From positions 1 through 12,523 of the forward strand of contig JAPOQV010000465.1 of the NCBI GenBank assembly GCA_026710565.1: a stretch of 12,523 nucleotides of DNA. The letters are read 5' to 3'. The first letter of the stretch is position 1. Every line of letters begins with the position of its first letter. Of this stretch, positions 1-5,994 are shown one piece after another. A model generated the notes under the pieces. It saw nothing but the letters and a program-made list of their open reading frames with translations. It did not search any database and had not been told where the DNA came from. The stretch is from Spirochaetaceae bacterium (lineage in GTDB: Bacteria > Spirochaetota > Spirochaetia > SZUA-6 > Bin103). The translations under genes were made by a program, and so were the position numbers.

Positions 1-2
1 CA

Positions 3-575
3 GGCGAGCTGGGCGCCGGCATCGTGCGCCTGTTCTCGTTCCGGCGCGGCTACATGACCGGCGCCGGAAACCCCTCCCCGAGGGAGCCGCGCGGCGGCGC
101 CATACCGGACGACCTGCTACCCAAGATCGTCGCCGGCCTGCGCGCGGCGGCGGCCATCGCCGAGGAGCACCGGGTGACCCTGGGACTGGAAAACGTGCGC
201 TCCTGCTGGGGAAACAGCGGCCACAACGCGGCGCGCATCCTGGCGGCGGTCGACCAACCGCGCCTGCGCGCCATCTGGGACCCGGGCAACGACTTCGTCT
301 CCGGCGGCGTTCCCTACCCGGACGGCTACCGGGCCATCCTCCCCTACCTCCTGCACGTGCACGTCAAGGACGCCGCGGTCGTGGACGACGCCACCGGCCT
401 GACGACCTGGGCGCCGATCGGCAGCGGCTCCGTGAACTACACCGGGCAGGTCGAGGCCCTGCGCCGTGACGGCTACTCAGGCGTCGTCAGCGTCGAGACC
501 CACTGGCGCAAGGAAGGCGCCTCCCGCCTCGAATCCACCCGCGAGACCCTGGCCGGCCTGCGCGCCTTCCTGTAG
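3..575 (+). CDS. Sugar phosphate isomerase/epimerase, TIM barrel (5' truncated by window edge)
   Basis: This is the C-terminal two thirds of a xylose-isomerase-like TIM-barrel protein (AP endonuclease 2 fold). The reading frame is open to the left edge, so the start codon lies outside; the GTG at 24 is an internal Val codon. About 190 residues are visible where such proteins usually have about 260-300. Numbering from the first full codon, I see the four expected metal or acid-base positions: Glu63 in TLGLENV, Asp93 in AIWDPGND, His120 in LHVHVKD and Glu165 in VSVETHW. The early strand GIVRLFSF is also typical. Members isomerise or epimerise sugars and sugar phosphates or act on inositol-type substrates in the cytoplasm; the substrate cannot be read here. 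The gene ends 8 bp before the convergent dehydrogenase, with no T-rich hairpin between. Family is secure, specificity unknown. Confidence 0.9.
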   Translation, partial: GELGAGIVRLFSFRRGYMTGAGNPSPREPRGGAIPDDLLPKIVAGLRAAAAIAEEHRVTLGLENVRSCWGNSGHNAARILAAVDQPRLRAIWDPGNDFVSGGVPYPDGYRAILPYLLHVHVKDAAVVDDATGLTTWAPIGSGSVNYTGQVEALRRDGYSGVVSVETHWRKEGASRLESTRETLAGLRAFL

Positions 576-583
576 ACGAAGCG

Positions 584-2020
584 CTATATGCCCAGGTCGA
601 GGTAGGTGTTGGCGATCTTGGTGACGGCGACCACGTAGGCGGCGGTGCGGAAGTCGTCGATCCCGCCGTTCTGGTGGAAGGTCCGGCTGATCTCGTCGTA
701 GGCCTGCCGCATGGTGTCGTCCAGGCCTGAACGGACCAGCGCCAGCTCGTCGGCGCCGGAGATCAGCTCGGCGCGCAGCGACGCGTCGGCCGAGCGGCCG
801 GTCATGACCTCCAGGGCGCTGACGATGCGCTCGCCGCGCCCCTCGTCCAGGCGGCGGTCCATGCGGCCGAAGCGGATGTGGGACAGGTTCTTGATCCACT
901 CGAAGTAGGAAACGGTCACGCCGCCGGCGTTCACGAACAGGTCGGGCAGCACCGGGATGCCGCGCTGCCGCAGGATCTCGTCGCCGCCGTAGGTGACCGG
1001 GCCGTTGGCCGCTTCCACCACCAGCTTCGCCTGCACGGCGGAGGCGTTGCCGCGGTGGATCTGGCCCTCGATCGCGGCCGGGATCAGCAGGTCGCAGGGG
1101 ATCGCCAGGAACGTGTCCGTGTCGAGGTCCGTGCGGCCGCCCGGGTACCCCCCGACGCCGCCGTGCTCGTCCAGGTGGGCGCGCAGCCCGGCCACGTCGA
1201 TGCCGCCGTCGTCGAGGACCGTCCCCTCGCGCGTCATCACGCCGACGATCAGCGCGCCGTCCTCCTGGGACAGGTACCTGGCCAGGTGGTAGCCGACGTT
1301 GCCGAGCCCCTGCACGACGATCCGCTTGCCCTCCAGATCGCCTTCCATGCCGGCGAGCGCCAGGTCCTCCGGGCGGCGGAAGAGCTCGCGCACCGCGAAC
1401 TGGACCCCGCGCCCGGTCGCCTCGGTCCGGCCCGGAATGCCGCCGATGGTGAGCGGCTTGCCGGTCACGCACGCCAGGGCGTTGATCTCCTCCGGGTGCA
1501 TGATCCGGTAGATGTCGGCGATCCAGCCCATCTCGCGCGCGCCGGTGCCCATGTCCGGCGCCGGCACGTTGCCGCCGGGGCTCAGGTAGCCGCGTGAGAT
1601 GAGCTCGCGCGCGAAGCGGCGGGTAATGAGCTCCAGCTCGCGCTCCGAGTACTCGCCCGGCTCGAGGGTCACGCCGCCCTTCGAGCCGCCGAACGGAACG
1701 TCGACCAGCGCGCACTTGTAGGTCATCAGCGCGGCCAGCGCCTCCACCTCGTCCTGGTCGACGCAGCAGGCGTAGCGGATGCCGCCCTTGGCAGGCAGGA
1801 GGTGGGAGCTGTGCGTGGCCCGCCAGCCGCGGAAGATGTGCAGCGCGCCGTCGTCGAGCCGCACCGGGAAGTGCAGTTGCAGCACCGAGTCGCACGCCTT
1901 GATCTGCTCCGGCAGGCCGGCCGGCAGGTCCAGGTGGCGCAGCGCCCGATCGACGATCAGGGACAGCCCTTCGTTGAAGCTCGGCTCTGCGGCGACGGGC
2001 CGCGTGTCCACGGTGCTCAT
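584..2020 (-). CDS. Glu/Leu/Phe/Val-family dehydrogenase, probably glutamate dehydrogenase
   Basis: A 478-residue oxidative deaminase of the GluDH superfamily, probably interconverting glutamate and 2-oxoglutarate plus ammonia with NAD(P). Visible motifs: substrate-binding KGGIR (78-82), Lys102 in TYKCALVDVPFGG, catalytic Lys114 in GGSKGG, catalytic Asp156 in PAPDMGT, Rossmann GLGNVG (238-243), and NAGGVTVSYFEW (364-375), which carries a Ser in the substrate pocket as in GluDH. Glutamate is favoured over leucine or phenylalanine from the TYK and GGV..S contexts, but this is inference. Bacterial GluDHs are commonly about 410-450 residues, so the N-terminus is slightly long. The start is the ATG at 2018-2020; I see no strong ribosome binding site. 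It lies 50 bp downstream of the ATPase on the same strand and may be co-transcribed with it, though no functional link is evident. Confidence 0.93.
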   Translation of the reverse strand: MSTVDTRPVAAEPSFNEGLSLIVDRALRHLDLPAGLPEQIKACDSVLQLHFPVRLDDGALHIFRGWRATHSSHLLPAKGGIRYACCVDQDEVEALAALMTYKCALVDVPFGGSKGGVTLEPGEYSERELELITRRFARELISRGYLSPGGNVPAPDMGTGAREMGWIADIYRIMHPEEINALACVTGKPLTIGGIPGRTEATGRGVQFAVRELFRRPEDLALAGMEGDLEGKRIVVQGLGNVGYHLARYLSQEDGALIVGVMTREGTVLDDGGIDVAGLRAHLDEHGGVGGYPGGRTDLDTDTFLAIPCDLLIPAAIEGQIHRGNASAVQAKLVVEAANGPVTYGGDEILRQRGIPVLPDLFVNAGGVTVSYFEWIKNLSHIRFGRMDRRLDEGRGERIVSALEVMTGRSADASLRAELISGADELALVRSGLDDTMRQAYDEISRTFHQNGGIDDFRTAAYVVAVTKIANTYLDLGI

Positions 2021-2070
2021 CGCATGGTCAACGTACTGCCGCCGGCCGCGGGAGAGAAGAGCAGCTACGC

Positions 2071-3270
2071 CTACGTGCGAGTGACGCGCCAGTCATCTCC
2101 CGGGATGATCCGCCGCATGAACTCGTCGAACATGGGCACGGTGAAGGCGGTGTCTCCGTGGCTCGGACTCCAGATCATGCCCTTGTTGATCAGTTGACCG
2201 CGAAGCGGAGCTACCGAGGTCACCAGGGTGCCCAGCTCCCGCGCGATCTCCCCGGAGCGATACGGACCGGTCCCGAGCTCCGACATCGCTCGCAGATACC
2301 GTTTCTCGGCCGGGGTGAGCCGATCGAACCGGACCAGGAAGAAACTCGCATCCAGCGCCGCGACCGCCCATTCGGAGGCCGCATCGACGACCGCGGCCGT
2401 GATCGGGGAGCGTTCCGCGGCGTCCCACACGTGCTTTCCCCACTCCTGAAGGAAGTACGGATAACGCTGCGTTCTCGTGACGATCGCATCCAGCGCGTCG
2501 TCGTCGATCGCCACGCCTTCGTCGGCAGCGGGCTTGGCGATGGCGAGCCGTGCGTCCTCATCCGAAAGCACGCCGATCTCGGGAAACTCGAACAGGCGCT
2601 CGGCGTACGACTTCGCCTTGCCCATGCGGCCTCGCAACTGAGGCAGGCCCGCCCCCACCATCGTGACCGGCAACTGCCGCTGAGCGGCGCGGTGGAGCGC
2701 GATGATGAGCGCCGCAAGCTCCTCCTGACGCACGTATTGCAGCTCGTCGACGAACAGGGCGACGCACGTCCCGGCCGCCTGAGCCGCCCTGCCGACGACC
2801 TCCAGCAGGTCCTGCAGGTCCGATTCCAGGTCGCCGTTGTCGGCCAGGCCCGGCTCCGGCTCGAAGTCCAGGCCGACCTCGATGTCCTGGTACTTGACCT
2901 TGAGGGCGCGGACGAAGCCCGCAAGACCTCTGAGAGCGCGCCGGGCGAGCTCAGCGGCCGCGCCGCCGGCGGAGAGCCTCAACATCGCCGAACGCAACTG
3001 GGGCGCCAGCATCGACGGCAGAGACCGATCTTCCGGAGCCTCGATGCGGAGCGCGCGGACGCCTCCGGCCTCGGCATCGTCGAGGATCCGGTCGAGCAGC
3101 ACGGTCTTGCCGACACCCCGGAGGCCGACCATGATGATGCTCTTGCCGGGTCGGCCGATCATCGCCCGCTGCAACGCGACGAGCGCAGTGCTGCGGATCT
3201 CGTCGCGGCCGGCCAACTCCGGCGGCGGCGTGCCGGCTCCAGGCGTGTACGGATTGCGGATCGGGTCCAC
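2071..3270 (-). CDS. AAA ATPase, Orc1/Cdc6-like family with C-terminal winged helix; role unknown
   Basis: A 399-residue P-loop ATPase of a widespread bacterial family that typically begins NPY.PGAGTPPPELAGR, as here (residues 6-22). Walker A is GLRGVGKT (49-56) and Walker B is VALFVDELQ (170-178) with Asp175-Glu176. A sensor-1-like strand (TMVGAGLP, about 203-210) and a conserved RYPYFLQEWGKH block (269-280) follow. The C-terminal 70 residues (about 318-388) look like a winged helix that would bind DNA. The architecture recalls archaeal Orc1/Cdc6 and STAND-type ATPases, but no function is established that I can name. The start is GTG at 3268-3270; an in-frame TAG at 3283-3285 rules out a longer form. 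It is divergent from the SDR gene. The predicted -10 lies so close to the GTG that the mRNA could be nearly leaderless. A 36-bp palindrome covers the promoter, so autoregulation is possible. Confidence 0.9.
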   Translation of the reverse strand: MDPIRNPYTPGAGTPPPELAGRDEIRSTALVALQRAMIGRPGKSIIMVGLRGVGKTVLLDRILDDAEAGGVRALRIEAPEDRSLPSMLAPQLRSAMLRLSAGGAAAELARRALRGLAGFVRALKVKYQDIEVGLDFEPEPGLADNGDLESDLQDLLEVVGRAAQAAGTCVALFVDELQYVRQEELAALIIALHRAAQRQLPVTMVGAGLPQLRGRMGKAKSYAERLFEFPEIGVLSDEDARLAIAKPAADEGVAIDDDALDAIVTRTQRYPYFLQEWGKHVWDAAERSPITAAVVDAASEWAVAALDASFFLVRFDRLTPAEKRYLRAMSELGTGPYRSGEIARELGTLVTSVAPLRGQLINKGMIWSPSHGDTAFTVPMFDEFMRRIIPGDDWRVTRT

Positions 3271-3279
3271 TGCTCCAGG

Positions 3280-3308
3280 AGTCTATGCGGATCTTAGCAA
3301 TCTTACAA
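3280..3308 (-). promoter_or_regulatory. Candidate sigma70 promoter for the AAA ATPase
   Basis: On the minus strand a -35-like TTGTAA (plus-strand 3303-3308) is followed after 17 bp by a -10-like TAGACT (plus-strand 3280-3285). Each matches 4 of 6 consensus bases. Transcription would begin only a few bases before the GTG at 3270. The -35 and spacer lie within the inverted repeat, so a protein bound there would be expected to block it. Assigned by inspection only. Confidence 0.35.
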
Positions 3309-3324
3309 GAAATCGCTAAGATCC
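3289..3324. repeat. Perfect 10-bp inverted repeat, candidate operator in divergent intergenic region
   Basis: GGATCTTAGC at 3289-3298 and its exact complement GCTAAGATCC at 3315-3324 flank a 16-base spacer. The element ATCTTA occurs three times: 3291-3296, 3300-3305 (9 bp downstream, same orientation), and inverted at 3317-3322. Inside the spacer TCTT/AAGA (3301-3304, 3307-3310) forms a further small palindrome. The sequence is AT-rich against a very GC-rich background and sits between divergent gene starts, which favours a protein-binding operator over a terminator. The binding protein is not known; the winged helix of the adjacent ATPase is the nearest candidate. Confidence 0.6.
3294..3322 (+). 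promoter_or_regulatory. Candidate sigma70 promoter for the SDR gene
   Basis: TTAGCA (3294-3299) and TAAGAT (3317-3322) are separated by 17 bp and each match the -35 and -10 consensus at 4 of 6 positions. The two hexamers lie almost exactly on the arms of the inverted repeat, so one bound protein could control both directions. The implied leader to the ATG at 3361 is about 30 bases, with GAGAG at 3351-3355 as a weak ribosome binding site. Confidence 0.33.
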
Positions 3325-3360
3325 CTAATCTCCCCATAACCGAAGAGGACGAGAGCAGCG

Positions 3361-4119
3361 ATGAGCACCAAGGGCAGGGTCGCCGGCAAGGCGGCCATCG
3401 TTACGGGCGCCGCCTCGGGAATCGGCCGGGCCACCGCGCAGGTCCTGGCGCGTGAAGGCGCCTCGGTCTGCATAGCCGACGTCGACGAGGCCGGGGGCCG
3501 GCAGGTCGCCGGCGAGATACAGGCCGCGGGCGGCCGGGCGATCTTCGTCCGTACCGACGTCGGCGAAAGCGCAGACGTGATCGGGATGTTCGCGCGCACC
3601 GAGGAGGCATTCGGGCGCGTGGACATCGTGCACAACAACGCCATCCAGGTGCGCGACGGCGCGGCCACCGAGCTGGACGAACGGGACTGGGACATCACCC
3701 TGAACGTCGGCCTGAAGGCGATCTTCCTGGCCGCCAAGTACGGGATCCCCGTGATGCGCAGGACCGGCGGCGGCGTGATCGTCAACACCGGCTCCGTGCA
3801 CTCCCTGGTGAGCCTGCCCGCGTGCACGGCCTACGACGCCGCCAAGGCCGGGGTCCTGGGCCTGACCCGGACGCTGGCCATCGACTACGGGCCGGACGTC
3901 CGCGTCTGCGCGGTGCTGCCCGGCGCGATCCTGACGCCGGCATGGGAAGGGGCGCCGGCGGACCAGGAGGTCCGCTATGCGCAGATGGTGCCCGCCAAGC
4001 GCCTGGGCACGCCCGCGGACGTGGCCAACGCGGTGCTGTTCCTGGCCTCGGATGAGGCATCCTTCATCACCGGAACGGCGCTGACGGTGGACGGCGGGAT
4101 GCTCGCGCGCACTGACTAG
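3361..4119 (+). CDS. SDR family NAD(P)-dependent oxidoreductase
   Basis: A 252-residue classical short-chain dehydrogenase/reductase, a normal length for the family. Cofactor motif TGAASGIG spans 15-22. Asp40 at the end of the second strand (CIADVDE) points to NAD(H) rather than NADP(H). The catalytic set is Ser145 (in NTGSVHS), Tyr158 and Lys162 (YDAAKAG), with Asn115 in TLNVGLKAIF as the usual fourth residue. The C-terminus GTALTVDGG is typical. The normally conserved NNAG is NNAI here (92-95). Substrates are probably sugars, sugar alcohols or other hydroxy compounds; genes on either side act on sugars, which favours a sugar-derived alcohol, but this is inference. It is divergent from the ATPase and lies 148 bp upstream of the Gfo/Idh gene on the same strand, so it may be transcribed separately. 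Confidence 0.92.
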   Translation: MSTKGRVAGKAAIVTGAASGIGRATAQVLAREGASVCIADVDEAGGRQVAGEIQAAGGRAIFVRTDVGESADVIGMFARTEEAFGRVDIVHNNAIQVRDGAATELDERDWDITLNVGLKAIFLAAKYGIPVMRRTGGGVIVNTGSVHSLVSLPACTAYDAAKAGVLGLTRTLAIDYGPDVRVCAVLPGAILTPAWEGAPADQEVRYAQMVPAKRLGTPADVANAVLFLASDEASFITGTALTVDGGMLARTD

Positions 4120-4223
4120 CTCAGCCGTCGGTCGAGTTCCGCGTTGCCGGTCATCAACGAAGTCGGCCGTTACGCCGGTGGTGGCAGGCGGCTGCCCTGA
4201 CCTATTGTGTAAGAGCGGTGACT

Positions 4224-4248
4224 GGCCGGCTTGACCGGCGGGCCGGCC
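4224..4248. repeat. GC-rich stem-loop just upstream of the Gfo/Idh start
   Basis: GGCCGGC (4224-4230) pairs perfectly with GCCGGCC (4242-4248) across an 11-base loop that itself contains ACCGGC. It ends 19 bases before the ATG at 4268, and the bases between (GTCGAGTATCGGCTGCC) contain no Shine-Dalgarno sequence. It has no T-run in either direction, so it is a poor intrinsic terminator; it could affect translation of the next gene. The rest of the 148-bp SDR-Gfo gap shows only a weak -10-like TATTGT at 4203-4208 without a partner. Confidence 0.35.
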
Positions 4249-4267
4249 GGGTCGAGTATCGGCTGCC

Positions 4268-5446
4268 ATGGCGAAGATCTATCGCGCCGCGCTGCTGGGC
4301 TGCGGCAGCCGCGGCGGACACGCATCGCGCGCGTACCGCTACCACCCGCGCACCGACGTGGTCGGGCTCTGCGACCTCGACCGGGAGCGGCTCGACGCGC
4401 TGGGCGACGAGCTGGGCGTCGGCGCCCGCTTCGACGACATCGAGAAGATGCTCGCGGCCGTCGAGCCGGACATCGTCATCGTGCCGGTGCAGACCGACCT
4501 GCACTTTCCGCTGGCCATGCGCGTGCTGGCCGCCCGCTCCTGCCACCTGGACGTGGAGAAGCCGATGACGGTCGACCTGGCGCAGGCCGACGCGCTGCTG
4601 GCCCGGACCGGGGAGCTGGACACGCAGATCGCCGTCCACCACCAGGGCAGCTCGCTGCGCTCGCTCAGGGCCGCAAAGCAGGCGCTCGATGAGGGGCGCA
4701 TCGGTGTGCCGCTGCACGTCACGTCAAACGGCAAGGGCTACTACGGCGGCTACGAGATCATGAACATGGGCACGCACATGCTCAACGCGCTGCTGGCGGT
4801 GACCGGGCCGTGCCGGCGGGTGACCGCCACGCTGCTCACGAACGGCCGGCCGATCACGCCCGAGGACGTGGTGCAGTCGCCGTCCGGCATGGGCACCATC
4901 GCCGGCCAGCAGATCACGGCCACGCTGGAGTTCGACGAGATGCTCACCGGGACCCTGCACCAGCACATGTTCCCGGGCATCGAGCGCGAGGCGCTGGGCT
5001 TCGAGATCGCCGGCACCGAGGGGCGGCTGCGCTGGCACTACGACGGCGCGTGGATCCTGCCGGTGCCGTGGGCCGTCCCGGGCCGCGCCGAGTGGGAGCC
5101 GCTTGCCGAGCAACAGCCGCCGGAGCCGTTGCCGGACGGGGTGAACGACGGCGAGTACTGGTACGTGGACGACTACGTCAACGCGCTGGAAGCCGGCGGC
5201 AGCCCGCCCAACAGCGGCCATCGCGGACGCCACATCATCGAGATCATCCTGGCCATCTTCGAGTCGGGCGCGTACCGGCGTCCGGTCCCGCTGCCGCAGA
5301 CCGAGCGCGACCACCCGCTGCTGCGCCTGCGCCACGAGGCCGGCCTTGGCGATCCCGATCCGGCCCCGCGGCCGTACCGGGAGTGGCTGGCCGTGCAGGC
5401 CGCCAAGCATGGCTGGCCGGTCGAACGAACGGGAGAACTGCCATGA
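4268..5446 (+). CDS. Gfo/Idh/MocA family oxidoreductase
   Basis: A 392-residue NAD(P)-dependent dehydrogenase of the glucose-fructose oxidoreductase/inositol dehydrogenase family. The N-terminal Rossmann fold has GCGSRG (11-16), Asp36 at the end of strand two (GLCDLDRER) favouring NAD, and the family motif EKP (97-99), whose Lys contacts substrate and cofactor. The C-terminal domain contains NMGTHMLN (166-173), where His170 fits the usual active-site histidine. Such enzymes oxidise or epimerise cyclic sugars, inositols and amino sugars in the cytoplasm. No Tat or Sec signal is present. The start is the ATG at 4268; no Shine-Dalgarno is visible and a stem-loop precedes it. The TGA at 5444-5446 overlaps the ATG of the YhcH-family gene (ATGA), implying coupled translation and a shared sugar substrate. 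Exact substrate unknown. Confidence 0.92.
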   Translation: MAKIYRAALLGCGSRGGHASRAYRYHPRTDVVGLCDLDRERLDALGDELGVGARFDDIEKMLAAVEPDIVIVPVQTDLHFPLAMRVLAARSCHLDVEKPMTVDLAQADALLARTGELDTQIAVHHQGSSLRSLRAAKQALDEGRIGVPLHVTSNGKGYYGGYEIMNMGTHMLNALLAVTGPCRRVTATLLTNGRPITPEDVVQSPSGMGTIAGQQITATLEFDEMLTGTLHQHMFPGIEREALGFEIAGTEGRLRWHYDGAWILPVPWAVPGRAEWEPLAEQQPPEPLPDGVNDGEYWYVDDYVNALEAGGSPPNSGHRGRHIIEIILAIFESGAYRRPVPLPQTERDHPLLRLRHEAGLGDPDPAPRPYREWLAVQAAKHGWPVERTGELP

Positions 5447-5892
5447 TCCTGGACCGGCTGGACAACGCCGACACCTACGCGGCCGTCGACGGGCTTGCCG
5501 ATGCGTTCGCGTTCCTGCGCCGCGGCGGCTTCGACGAGCTGGCCAGCGGCCGCCACGAGGTCGGCGGCGAGCGCATGTACGTGATGGTCAACCGCTACAC
5601 CACGAAGGCGCCGTCGGAGCTGCCGTACGAGGCGCACCGCGCCTGGCTGGACGTGCACTACATCGTCTCCGGCCGGGAGACCCTGTACTGGGAGGACACC
5701 GCCGCGATGCCGCCCGGCGAAGGCTACCAGGCCGACGGCGACGCGGAGCTGTTCCGCCACGACGGCGGCATGCCCGTGGTCCTGGAACCGGGCATGTTCG
5801 TGGTGCTCTACCCGCAGGACGCGCACAAGCCGGGCTGCGTCGCCGGCTCCGCCGTGCCGACCGTCAAGGTGGTCGTGAAGCTCAGGCTCTGA
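5443..5892 (+). CDS. YhcH/YjgK/YiaL family protein, putative sugar anomerase
   Basis: A 149-residue DUF386 (EbgC-like) single-domain beta-sandwich protein. The characterised relative E. coli YhcH (NanQ) is an anomerase for sialic acid; others sit in sugar operons. The start is the ATG at 5443, inside the last codons of the Gfo/Idh gene, preceded by GGGAGA as a plausible ribosome binding site; the frame stays open far upstream, but there it is a shadow of the oxidoreductase. Visible family features: GRHEVGG (36-42) and MVNRYTTK near residue 50, EAHRAWLDVHYIVSGRE (about 63-79) with two metal-ligand-type histidines, and PQDAHKPG (about 123-130) with another. Length matches the family. Coupling to the oxidoreductase suggests it interconverts anomers of that enzyme's substrate or product (inference). 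Confidence 0.9.
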   Translation: MILDRLDNADTYAAVDGLADAFAFLRRGGFDELASGRHEVGGERMYVMVNRYTTKAPSELPYEAHRAWLDVHYIVSGRETLYWEDTAAMPPGEGYQADGDAELFRHDGGMPVVLEPGMFVVLYPQDAHKPGCVAGSAVPTVKVVVKLRL

Positions 5893-5909
5893 CGGTTGCC
5901 GGCCGGCGC

Positions 5910-5937
5910 CACGGCCTGCCAGCGCCCGGTGGCCGTG
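5910..5937 (+). terminator. Possible hairpin after the sugar gene pair
   Basis: CACGGCC (5910-5916) and GGCCGTG (5931-5937) form a perfect 7-bp stem with a 14-base loop, starting 18 bases after the YhcH-family stop. There is no T-run behind it, so intrinsic termination is uncertain. The hairpin lies in the gap before the Fic gene, followed by an AT-rich patch (TAAAAT at 5967-5972) that could hold a -10 for Fic, although no -35 is evident. Confidence 0.3.
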
Positions 5938-5994
5938 AGGGACAGCGGCGCGGACATTTCACGTGCTAAAATTTCCCCCGGAGCGGGATTGCCG

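Noticed and set aside
24..26. GTG as a start for the first gene
   Set aside because: The frame is open to the window edge and the upstream codons (GELGAGI) continue the TIM-barrel strand; about a third of the expected protein is missing.
477..1895. 472-codon minus-strand frame overlapping the glutamate dehydrogenase gene
   Set aside because: Same strand, different frame from the dehydrogenase; its product is Arg/Gly/Pro-rich without domains, whereas the dehydrogenase frame carries every family motif.
2158..3297. 379-codon plus-strand frame opposite the AAA ATPase
   Set aside because: Shadow of the ATPase gene; no domain and an Arg/Asp-biased composition.
5896..5994. TTG-initiated 33-residue extension of the Fic protein
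   Set aside because: The stretch contains a hairpin and an AT-rich patch, has no ribosome binding site for the TTG, and family similarity begins only after about 5995.
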